Source: Nansenia antarctica
Taxonomy: Eukaryota > Chordata > Actinopteri > Argentiniformes > Microstomatidae
Reading direction: 5' to 3'
Assembly (NCBI GenBank): GCA_963989245.1
Contig: OZ022340.1
Location: forward strand, 37,536,982 to 37,600,981
Length of the DNA: 64,000 nt
Part shown: one piece after another, positions 1-10,300 of the stretch
Numbering within the stretch: the first letter of the stretch is position 1
Layout of the letters: the number at the start of each line of letters is the position of its first letter
Program-made: the position numbers and the translations under genes
Notes under the pieces: generated by a model
What the model saw: only the letters and a program-made list of their open reading frames with translations
Told to the model about the DNA's origin: nothing
The model's database searches: none

Positions 1-951
1 CACAATACATCACAATACATGTAAAAACAAACAGCACAGTACTACACCAACATTTTCACCCTACATTACAAGATTCTCCATACAAACAACAAAACACGGG
101 GAGCGTTTTACATGCGCACATACCCATTAAGATGGCGGCCATTTTCTGGTACCACCGTGAGTACGGCAACAAGAGAAGGACAAAAGAACGCGCAGACCTG
201 CAGTACACCCAAACTCCAAAGGGGGGCTCCAACAATAACCAGGGCTGCTCAAGCACGGTGAAACTCATCTACATTCACCACAACTAAACATACATTCCCA
301 ACTCTGTTACACGTGGCCTTAATTTGTTATTATTACAGTACATTTTTGTGTTCGCAGCAATGGCAATATGTTTTATTTGGTTGGTAGATCTTGTTGAGCT
401 GGTAATTTGAAAAGTAGCTCACAAGCCTAAAAAGTGTGAGCACCCCTGGTATAGAGGGACACATCGTCAAATTCGAACTGCAGGACAGTTGGATTAATGC
501 TTACGGAAGTACATGTCTCAAGTATTATCTCGGCGGTTAGTCGAGTGAAAGAAAACAACATACAGATGATAATTCACACAATATAATACCACGAAAGCGT
601 ACGGCACTAAACAATAACATTTATTTGGGCAGCATCACTAAACAATAACATTCATTTGGGCAGCATCATACTCAAACTCAGGCAGAAGGGCAGGGTCCGG
701 CCAGGTTCACACTGTCACAGACTGCCAGTGCATCATACAGGTAGGCTACATCATTCAGCTGGTTATAGCGGTTTCTTTTTCTATTCTACTATTCTATTCT
801 ACTTCTGCTGTCTGCGTCTCCCTGGGTATTCCAGGTGGCAAACAGTAAAGAAATGCCACAATATACCAGGACTTAAGAAACGAGATGTCCAACAAGGATT
901 TGACAAACCCTGGCCTATTTTGCGCAACAAGTAGACTCTGATGCAGCGGAG

Positions 952-1041
952 GCAGGGTTGCCAGATTGGCTGGTTTTTGGTGGATTTAGCAGTTTTTAGA
1001 TTGGTTAGGTTGGAAATTCTCAATCCCATCTGGCAACCCTT
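952..1041. mobile_element. Small foldback hAT-like MITE
   Basis: A 90-bp segment begins CAGGGTTGCCAGATTGG and ends in the near reverse complement CATCTGGCAACCCT. It is flanked by the repeat AGCGGAG (945-951 and 1042-1048), consistent with a 7-8 bp target duplication of a hAT-type element. It is far too short to encode anything. Confidence 0.6.
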
Positions 1042-1529
1042 AGCGGAGAGTCTACAGATTGTATGTTTACAGATATCGCACTGCTGTGCACACCACACTT
1101 TGTTAAAATAAATAAAGCTTGTACTTTTCTACTTATAATACATTCTACTGATGTAGTCTACCATTTGGTTTTAGTTATAGGCTATTGCTCTCACTTGTTT
1201 GTACCTTTTGCTAAGTCAAACATTTAGAATGTAGAGTGCATATTGCGAAATTTCGCAACGTCAATAACGCATCGGAATCTAAAAAACGCAGTTTTTTTTT
1301 TTTTTTTACCTCCGTTGCGAAAGGGCCCCCGCCGCCACCTTGCGGGGGGCCTCGTGATTTTGCGGTACGCCACGGGTGCACAGCATACACGATTTGACAA
1401 GGAAATAGGATGTTCAACACGGGTCGGAATCTCTGTTCTTGATTTAAGACAGTCAACGAATGGTCCATCAGCACAGTATCTCAGCATCGGCATTCAATGA
1501 CCATTCCACGACATCATTATGACATACAG

Positions 1530-2350
1530 ACAGGCTGATAGATACGAGTGCAGCGCTGTCTTGCTGGTAGTCAAATATATTTATTTATACAGCATATGGA
1601 TGTTACGTGCCTGTTAGCCTACTTGCCGCTTTCAATTCTAGTAGATTTGTAGTTTAGATCTCGCAACCAGGGATTGGGAAGCGATGTATTTCTACGAAAA
1701 GGCTGACTGACGCGGGGCTCCAATCTCCGCGTTTATAGAGTGCTCCGGTGTCTTGCTGGTAGTCACATATGTATTTATATATACAGCATATGGATGTTAC
1801 GTGCCTGTTACCTGCCGATTTCAGTTCTAGTAGTTTAGATCTCGCAACCAGGGAAATGCCGACACAATTCTATTTTTATTTCTCCTGACACGTTGAGTAG
1901 TTTGAATCCGCTGTAGACAGCTCCGGTTTAGCCGGAGCAAGATTATCGGCATTAGTCAAATACATGCTTTCACATCAAGTCATCCGCTCACTGCTGTCCA
2001 TCAAAAATGGCACATCCATCAATAATATTACATAATAACAACTGCTCTGATTAGATTGCTTAGATTGTTTAATACATCAACGGGGGGAAAAGCGAGATGA
2101 ACTCGCGAGTATCAATGCTTCATTGAACGGAAAGTCCTATCTATCCCATTCAAAGTGTTTAGTCTTCCCCCTTTCCACTGGTAATAAGGAATTGGCAAGA
2201 ATAGATCGATATAAATAGATCAACATAATGCAGCACTATCATGCACAGATCAGCCTTAAAACATGTAACGTTAGATATATAACGGAGCGATGTATTTCTA
2301 CGGAAAGGCTGACTGACGCGGGGCTCATTCAATCTCCGCATTCGTTATAG
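1530..2350. repeat. Interspersed direct duplications
   Basis: A block with the motif GTCTTGCTGGTAGTCA, a TA-rich stretch and TCTCGCAACCAGGG occurs at about 1553-1673 and again at about 1750-1855. A second block (GCGATGTATTTCTACG then GGCTGACTGACGCGGGGCTC) occurs at 1681-1738 and 2285-2350. These look like a locally duplicated non-coding repeat of unknown class. Confidence 0.55.
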
Positions 2351-3184
2351 ATACGCTTGCAGCAGCGGGTGAACTCCCGGTTCATTGAGTTTAACACTTA
2401 ATCAGCCGTGAGGTGTTAAACAGCACCAGTGAGTACAAAAAAAAATCTACCTTTGCACTCGATCAAATTTCAGGACCCTCCTTTCATGACTTTTCCTAGT
2501 GCGTTCTACAACCCAGCATCTTTACATTTTCAAAATCGAGTTAGTATAAAGCGATTTTGCAGTATTTCTGTGTGTGTCTGTGTATTTGCCTTGGGATTCG
2601 GCTGCCATCTTTTTCTCCAAGGCTGCAATTCTCTTTTATATCAGCAGAGGTAGCAAGGGGGCACACACTGTGCTCAACCTTCAGGCTTCAGTGCTGAATT
2701 AGATACAGTGGATAAGACTGATATTTGTAACATAATGTGTTTATATATAGGCTATATATAGCAATAGTGATACATAAGATATGTATATGTACAGACAGTT
2801 ATGAAAATGATAAACTGTACAGTATGACTTTTACAATCCCTTCAGATTTGTTGGAGCTGAGGTTTTTTTTTCACCCAAGTTCCATGCAATAGTGATAAGA
2901 TATTATGATATGTGTAGCCTATGTACAGTTATGAATGATACACTGCACAGTATGTACCTATCAAGCTGTGTGGTATTACATAGGTACCACAGCAAAGTAG
3001 TTCATCAACAAATATTATATAACAAACGGATATTTATAATATTGTATATAATGTCTTTTTTGATGATTATGCCTGTACAGCGCTGTCAATTTTCAAATAA
3101 TGCTATAGGCTATATATATATATATCTACCCTCCCTCCACCCCCACCCAGAGAGCTTTGGACTGTCTGGATATGAACACTTGAA

Positions 3185-3372
3185 CACTTGATCTCTGCAC
3201 TTTATATTTATATTAATTATTACTCTTGCACTTTGATGTTGGTTTGCACTGTCTTGTCCTGTCTTGCACCTATCCTGCTGCAAACCGTGCTCCATTGTTC
3301 CAAACCAAATTCCTAACATGTTTACATGTCATGGCAATAAAAGTCTTCTGATTCTGATTCTGATTCTGATAT
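3185..3372 (+). mobile_element. LINE-like 3' tail with (GATTCT)n end
   Basis: The segment runs through TTGCACTGTCTTGTCC and CATGGCAATAAAAG, then ends in repeated GATTCT. Fish CR1/L2-type LINEs commonly end in a polyadenylation-like AATAAA followed by a short tandem repeat of this kind. No coding part remains, so this is probably a severely 5'-truncated copy. Confidence 0.5.
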
Positions 3373-3869
3373 GAATGTTCAGTTGTGATATGAAGTAGCC
3401 AACAATTCTCATGTCGACCATGATAATAATAGGCTACAACAAGGTTGTACATAGATATACGCAGATTCATATTTGGATAGTTGATTTTGGCACCATTGTA
3501 TAGTAGCCAATTGCAGAGAGTATACATTATTTTGTTTGTTTACTGCACATTATAAATGAAATGAAAATAGCTGTTGTGAAAAGTGAAAATATAGTGTGTT
3601 CATGTTGCAGTGAAATCTATTTACATAGATATATCAGATGTGATATTTCTACTACAAACGAACACAGAGAGACAGATAATTCAAGTAACATTTTTATTTA
3701 CTTGCAATGTTCACGTCAATTCTTCCAAGTAAAAAGTATGGTAATTAATATGAACACCAATATATATTAAAAAAAAAGTAGAAAGTGAATAGGAGGTCGC
3801 CGGAGCGCTCAGCGTGGGCGCTGTCAGGTAGACAGGGCAGGAGAGGCATCAGGCCTGGCCATGGGACAG

Positions 3870-6030
3870 TCAGCATCCCCAGCACACCGTTGCTGGCTTG
3901 GTGCATGTGCCACAGACAAATCGTCCACATGACTGGCAGATGTTAATTGCTTTGTTCCCTCGACATATGGTGCCTTGACACTTTTTTCTTTTCACCTGTG
4001 GGGACGGAGGTGTGCGAGGATTTTCGAGCTGCAGTCGCCTTCTCGCTGCTGGTGTAGAAGGAAGCCTTGTCATTACCAGTGGCTCACACAGCTCCCCTGC
4101 CAACTTAAAAAGGAATTTCTTCCTGCTTATCCTGACGCCCATGCACTGGCTGTACAGAATGCGTGCATTAATTGCAGCCATGTCCAAAATGTTGTAAAAC
4201 ACAGCTACAGGCCAACGGCGGGTCCCTCCTTTTACTGTGTATTTCCTCGTCATCTGGTCCAGAACATCAACACCGAACTTAGTGCTGTTGTAGTAGGAAA
4301 CCGTTTCGGGCAGTTTCTTTGGGCCATCATCAGTAGAAACGGTTTGATGCAGTGTGCTGAGGAGGCATACATTTTTCTTAGGTTTTGCCTGGTAAACCGT
4401 GAGTGTGGCTTCTCCAGCCCTCAGCACCTTGCTGGAAAATCTTTCAGTCTGTGCCCGTGTACATGGGGGCAACTCCCGTCTGATTTTATTAATTGTGCCA
4501 ACAATTGTGGTTTGTTGGGCCAAAAGGGTGTTTGCCAGTGGCAAGGAGGTGAAGTAATTGTCTGTCGTGACATTTCTTCCTTTGCCCACGAACGGCTCCA
4601 TCAGACGCAGCACAACATTGTCCGATAACCGCTGACCGGCCGGCCTGCTTGCATCTTTCCCTAGGTAGGGATGTGCGTTCAACATGTATTTGGTGTCCAC
4701 ATCCGCTGCAACCCAGAACTTTATGCCAAATTTGTCAGGTTTATTGGCCATGTACTGTGTGAAACCACATCTTGCTTTGGTCGGGAACAACTGTTCATCC
4801 ACGGTAATGTTGTCACCAGGTGTGTACGATGCAATGCTGTTTTTCACAAATTTGTCAAAAATGTCTGAAATCATGGCAAATTTATCCACCGGAACGCGGG
4901 CAGCTCGTGTGTTCTTGTCATCAAAGCGTAGATAGCGCATGATATCTCGGAACTTCTGGCGAGTCATTGTCTCCTTGAAGACAGCGATTCCGAATTGTGA
5001 TGACCAGAGGTCATCCACCCTCACGGACTTGGAACATAAAACTCCTTTGTAGTAAAGGAGACCCACGAATGCCTTTAGTTCGTCCATTGTCAAATTGAAC
5101 ATCTCATCATTACTCCGGTCAGCTTCTGCCTGAGTGTACTTTAGAATCTGTTGCCACATTTCCGTGTCAATCAGACACAGTAGACTGCTCAACGGACTTG
5201 TAATGTTCCATTTGGCATAACGAGTCGGGCCTGGAGCTGTCTTTATGATATTGGCCTGTCGTTCTCTGCCTCTCCGAGGGCCTGGGTTGCGCTGTGTTGC
5301 GCCTGGTTGCTCAGTCCACACTGTGCCGTCTCGACCCTGCTCTTTCGTGGCTTCACTTGCGTCCTCAATGTCAGAGTCGCATTCTGAAGCATCTGCGTCT
5401 GATTCAATGACATGATCGCCTGCTGCCTGTAAGACACAATAAACTATTAGTTGTTGTTTTCATGTAATCATGCACAGAAAAACAATAGCCAATATGATGC
5501 GATTTTATATTAGCACGGGACATGTCCACACACAATAAACTATTAGTTGTTGTTTTCATGTAATCATGCACAGAAAAACAATAGCCTATATGATGCGATT
5601 TTATATTAGCACGGGACATGTCCACACACAATAAACTATTAGTTGTTGTTTTCATGTAATCATGCACAGAAAAACAATAGCCTATATGATGCGATTTTAT
5701 ATTAGCACGGGACATGTCCACACACAATAAACTATTAGTTGTTGTTTTCATGTAATCATGCACAGAAAAACAATAGCCTATATGATGCGATTTTATATTA
5801 GCACGGGACATGTCCACACACACACACAACTGACAATGCAATCTATATTAGTTTTTCATACTATAATTTACAGATTTTTTGTTTACAGTGTTGTAACCAA
5901 GTCTTACCATGATTTTTCTCTCATCATCTCCTGATTCTCCCCCGCCGTCCGAGTGGTCCGCTGGTACATCGTGCATGTAGGCTAAAATCTCTTCAGGGGA
6001 CCACTCGCGTCTGCTCTCTGGGCGACTCAT
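3870..6030 (-). CDS. piggyBac-type transposase (two exons, apparently intact)
   Basis: Exon 1 is 6030-5908, starting at the ATG that reads MSRPESRREW, and ends at a consensus donor (ATG|GTAAGA). Exon 2 is 5426-3870, after the acceptor CTTACAG. The join is in phase and gives 559 aa, a normal size for piggyBac/PGBD transposases. Exon 1 and early exon 2 encode an acidic N-terminus, as is usual. The DDE_Tnp_1_7 core follows, with the three catalytic aspartates in recognisable contexts: D251 (ITVDEQL), D330 (TTDNYF) and D428 (FGVDVLDQM). A Cys-rich C-terminus (ICQSCGRFVCGTC...) matches the family's zinc-binding CRD that recognises the terminal repeats. The enzyme excises and inserts DNA at TTAA sites. 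No frameshift or stop is seen. The element ends and TTAA duplication could not be fixed by eye, so whether the copy is mobile is unknown. The intron is inferred from splice consensus; without it the two coding blocks are out of contact. Confidence 0.85.
5437..5820. repeat. 96-bp minisatellite, four copies, inside the piggyBac intron
   Basis: The phrase CAATAAACTATTAGTTG recurs at 5437, 5533, 5629 and 5725, exactly 96 bp apart, and the copies are nearly identical. Because 96 is a multiple of three and one frame has no stop, it makes an artefactual open frame with a repeated MSRANIKSHHIGYC motif. It lies wholly within the inferred 481-bp intron (5907-5427) and fills most of it. Confidence 0.9.
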
Positions 6031-6126
6031 CACAGCAAAATTACGAGTAGTTCTGGTCTCCAACTGTAATGCAGGCTAATTTATAGGAATAAGTGTGTTC
6101 ATATGCAAACATATTCAATGGCATGT

Positions 6127-6246
6127 AATTAGTAGGCCATTGTTTATCACAGATGAATCCTGACAATTGAATGCCATTGAGATTGAAATTAGTAGGCCAT
6201 TGTTTATCACAGATGAATCCTGACAATTGAATGCCATTGAGATTGA
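6127..6246. repeat. 60-bp direct duplication next to the BEL insertion
   Basis: Two 60-bp copies (6127-6186 and 6187-6246) carry ATTAGTAGGCCATTG and CACAGATGAATCCTGACAA. The second copy runs straight into the BEL 3' LTR at 6263. The same sequence recurs at about 13020-13095 and 13995-14070, uninterrupted there, which identifies the family that BEL inserted into. Confidence 0.8.
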
Positions 6247-6262
6247 GACGCGGTAGCCTAAT

Positions 6263-7289
6263 TGTAACCAGGGAGTAGCTGAAAAGGACTGTATAATTTA
6301 GGAAGGGGCTGGTTATCTAACTAACTCTAAGCTAGATAGGCAGTGTAGGAGGATACAGGCAGGGGGCGCCAGCAAACCGTTAGACTAGCAGTTACTATCG
6401 TTAGCATTAGCATGGAATTAGCATTAGCATGGAATTAGCATTAGCATGGAATTAGCATTAGCCTACAAACAACTAACACACGGTAACGGTATCACATATG
6501 AACAACACATTTATTTACAGAACTGATGTATACATCCCCAGGTATATACATTCCCTCCCCGCCGGCCACACACACACTCAATCACTCACTCATAGTCTCT
6601 GGCCTGAACAGGCTTATAGTCCAGGGCTGTGGTGCGCGTTGAGGCCTGGTTGGATGGCATGTGCGTCGAGGAAGGTAGCAGACGAAAGGGGGGGGGTGAC
6701 GTAGCAACGCGGAGGGAAAGGGCCGTCTTCGTGGTCCACAACGAGGTGAAGGGCCCAGGTCCGGTGGTCCGCGTCGAAGCTCCGATGGAGTCAGTGTTCG
6801 GTCGCAGTCCGCTCGTGGAGGCGACGATTATGTCCAGTTGGCGTCTCGCTTGGTCCAACGTTGAACAGCCGGCTGCTGGCAAGGCGGTCCAACGGGAACA
6901 CAACTAAACGGGCTACAGTGGTACACTCAATAATCACTTTCCTGGCGTCTTCAGCTGCTGCACGGGGTGCGTGTTGCTGAATCCGCCATCTTAGATTGGC
7001 TTCTCTTTACTCTCTCTCGTTTGGTCTCTCTCTCTCTGATTCTCATCACACACTGACTCGCGGACTACTTCCGTCTCTTATATATACACCACCGAACCTA
7101 ACATCCGGGTCACGGACACACCCCGGATATACTACGTCATCAAACATATACATAAACAGTACAATAATAATACATACACCTTCATAAAACGTACAGAAAT
7201 AGTATGAAAAATAAGAAAGGAAATAACAGGGCAGAAGGGCTGATTTCGGGGAAACTAAAACTGGTTCTAAACTGTGGGCCTTCATAACA
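6263..7289 (-). repeat. 3' LTR of the BEL element
   Basis: 1027 bp, about 99.8% identical to the 5' LTR (differences at 6399 and 7062). The same TATA-like box and AATAAA signal (reverse of TTTATT at 6510-6515) are present, so transcripts started in the 5' LTR would be polyadenylated here. The outer end is followed by the CTAAT target duplication at 6258-6262. Confidence 0.93.
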
Positions 7290-7310
7290 GCCGCCCCATG
7301 AAACCCTCGG
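7290..7310 (-). promoter_or_regulatory. Polypurine tract of the BEL element
   Basis: In element sense the interior ends GGGTTTCATGGGGCGGC directly before the TG of the 3' LTR. G-rich tracts of this GGGGCGGC type prime plus-strand synthesis in BEL/Pao elements. It begins just beyond the stop codon of the long frame (7317-7319). Confidence 0.7.
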
Positions 7311-7316
7311 TTTCAG

Positions 7317-10300
7317 TTAACTAAGGAAGGCACACTGGCTAGGCTGCTCTAGCAGCGTGAGGTAGGAGGTGATAGTGTCCTGGCTAATTTGAGGGAGCTC
7401 AATCAGGCGTGCCACAGGTCGGGTGTAAGTGCGACCACCAACGTCCACGATGGCCGTCCGCACCCTTCCATCCGGACCCGGCAGGACCTTGGTCACTCTG
7501 CCTGTCTGCCAGGCGGCGCGTGGAAGGGACTGGTCGATCACCAGTACCACGGCACCTTCGGACAAGTTGTCTCTCTCCCTCAGCAGAGTCTTCTGCTTCT
7601 CCTCCTTCTCCAGGGCGCGGATGTGCTCCTCGAAGCAGATCAGAGCGTCTTCCTGGTCCATGTTCTGCAGCGCCTCGTACTCAGCGAAGGTGGGGTTGTC
7701 CAGCAGGTACTGCTGGGCCTCGGACCAGGTGGTGCGGTAGGTGACGTTGGCCATGTTGTCCAGAATGCTCTTCAGCGCCTCCCAGTTCCTCTTCCTGAGC
7801 TGCTTGGCTTGTTCCTTCTCCTTCTTAGCCTTGTAGGCCTTAAACGCTTGCTTCTTCTCACTCAGCTTGGGCAGGGCGCTGTAGCGTGGGTCGTTGATGA
7901 TCATTCTCATGGCTTGCTCCCATGACTCGTTGGATGAAACACCCTTCTCCTTCAGAAGCTCTTTGAAGGCCTGCTTGGCCTCCTCTTTTGGGTTCCCCTT
8001 GTACGTCTTCTTCGCCAACTCCGGCCTTTCCTCCTTGGAGGCGTCTACAATACTGGCTGAGACTTCCATGGCTGACGTGTACTCGACGGAGTTGACGGGT
8101 GCGTCAATGCTGACCTCGGCCACGTGAGGGTGCATGGCCACCTGCAGGTGTTCCTCGGCAACAGCGGTTGCCGCCATGGCACGGTAGCGCCACCACCGGG
8201 ACTCCTTAGTCTGGGAGTTGTAGTAGTAAGGCTTTCCCGTGTCAGACTTGTACTCCTTCCACGGGCACTTAGACAACATTTGCTCAGCAGGAGATTTCAG
8301 GTCGTCTGGTTTCTCCCCTGAGGACTGTTTAGTCTCTGTGTTGTAGAAGTAGGTCTTCCCATCCAGCGACTTATGCTCTGTCCACAGAGACTTCTTCTTT
8401 GGTTGGTCATCCTGTGGTGAACCATTTGTGGTACTAACTGTTCCAGGTGCACTGGCAGCAATAGATTCCACTCCAGGCGGTCCGGTTGGTTGGTTTGCTT
8501 CTTCGGTTCGGACATGGAGGGATGACGTAGCTCTCCCGTCTCTATCTCTCCCCTCAGTAGCGCCTTGGAGGGCCCACCCAAGCGCAGTCTTAACAGCCAT
8601 CGGGCAGCCTCGTGGTCCTCTCAGCGGAGGACGGAGCGACACGATCAGGTCAGCGTTGTCCGAGCCGATGAGAAGGGTTGGCTCCGCTCCTTCTATCGGG
8701 TGTAGGTCTACTCGCCGTAGGTGGGGATATCTTGCGCGTAACCTCTCCAGGGGGTAGTCGTAGCGGGAGAGCGCTAGCTGGTCCGCGGTGAAGACATTCC
8801 GAAGCCGATATCTGTCCGACGGCCGCCCCGCCGGGGAGATAGAGAAGTGGATTCTCGCCCCGGTGACCTCTTTAAGGTCGCGACGTATCGTGCGCAGAGT
8901 CAGCTTCTCCGCAGTCCCTTGGAGCCCCAACTGGCGCGCTGCCCCCTGGAGAAGGATGGTCCGTTCCGACCCGTCGTCTAGAACGGCGTACGTGTCGTAC
9001 ACAGCGTTGTTGTGGTGCAGTCGGACCTTCACCACCTTCAGTAGGACCTTGGAGCCGCTGCTCCGGGCTGGGTCTAGGTAGTAGACAGGTGTTGCCTCTT
9101 CCGGTTCGCTACCGGACCTAGGGCTTCTGGTGCCCTCCGTGGACCTGGCGAGGGAGACCTCGTGTAGGATGTTGAGGTGGACCTCCTCACAGCGGTTGCA
9201 CTTTCTCCTCAAGGTGCAGTTCTTAGCCAGATGGTCGCGCCCACAGTTCCAGCACCTCTTGTTCTCCTCGAGCCACCTCTGCTTGTCCTCGGTACTCAGG
9301 TTGTTGAAGTCACTGCACTCATTGAACCAGTGCTCGCTGGCGCAGTACGGACATGGCGGTGGGCCTCTCCGTCCCTTTTGAGGGGGTTGAGAGGAATCCT
9401 TTCCCTCAGGTCGGGCTTTCCTCTCTCTCCGAGGCTCCTCCTCCGTGTGCAGCACTCCTACTGGGCGTCCTCTGTTCGAGCTCGGCCGGTCCCAGCGGTC
9501 TCCCTTCTCCCTCTCCTTCTTCGGCTCAGCGTAACCCATGGCGTCTACGTTGGTGTCATGCACTTCCTCCAGTAGGAACTCCGCGAAGGCAGCCATGCTC
9601 AGACCCAACTTCCCGGGGTTACGAACGCGCTGCTGTCGCCGGAACCTCTCCTGCCGGAAGCGTGGGATCTTGCGGAGCAGCCGCTCTACGTTGGAGGTGC
9701 TGTTGATCTCGCTGGCGCCAGCTGGGCCCTGCGTCTTCAGCATTCCAACCAAGGTGTGCACGCGGAGCGCGAAGTCATCCAGCGCCCGGTCATCCTTGAT
9801 GGGGGCCTGCTGTTCGAGGGCTTGCAGTTCAGCAAGGGCGTGGTTCCAGGGACGACCGTAGCGGGCATCCAAGTCAGCGAGCGCTCTGGTGTAAGGTGTC
9901 GGTGCGGAGGCATGGGCCAGTACCATGTTGTGGGCTCTGGGGTTCCTCACATGCTGAAGGAGAATCGCATATTTGTAGGACTCTGAGCAGGAGTCGTCCA
10001 AGAGCGTGTCTAGGCAGATGCGTAGCTCCACATACTGGCTCCTGTCCTCGTCCTTGAAGAAGGGGAACTTGGGTCCCTCCACCTGGGGGAACATCCTGTA
10101 GTGGATCATCGGGGCTGGAGTGACGGTCTGGGTGTCCGGCCTGCATGCATTTTGGTGCACTGGAGGACCTAGGGGTGTGCTACGCTCTTGGGGGATGGCT
10201 CCTCTCCCGGGCAGCGACGCTGGCTCCCTCTGGGCCGCGTAGCGGTCGGGTCCCTGGTCCTCTTCCTTCCAGGTGGTCAGATGGGCCTGTAGTTGGACAG

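Larger units (their letters stand above)
1..3760. other. Gene-free repeat-derived region
   Basis: I see no conserved coding sequence here; the short open frames resemble no known family. The stretch is a mosaic of short duplicated repeats, one foldback element (952-1041), segments repeated between 1530 and 2350, and a LINE-like 3' tail ending near 3372. A short piece near 3077 (motif CAGCGCTGTCAATTTTCAA) recurs at about 12990 and 13970, so the same dispersed family lies on both sides of the piggyBac and BEL elements. Confidence 0.6.

Noticed and set aside
5437..5820. CRISPR-like array of regular repeats
   Set aside because: The whole 96-bp unit is repeated with no unique spacers, in a vertebrate genome; it is a minisatellite.
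5404..5841. 145-aa open frame with four repeated MSRANIKSHH blocks
   Set aside because: Created by the 96-bp minisatellite inside the piggyBac intron; the splice sites place it in intron.
7572..8400. A host prpf40a gene overlapping the retrotransposon
   Set aside because: There are no introns, the frame is continuous with BEL sequence on both sides, and FF2 and the C-terminal FF domains are absent, so it is captured cDNA, not the locus.
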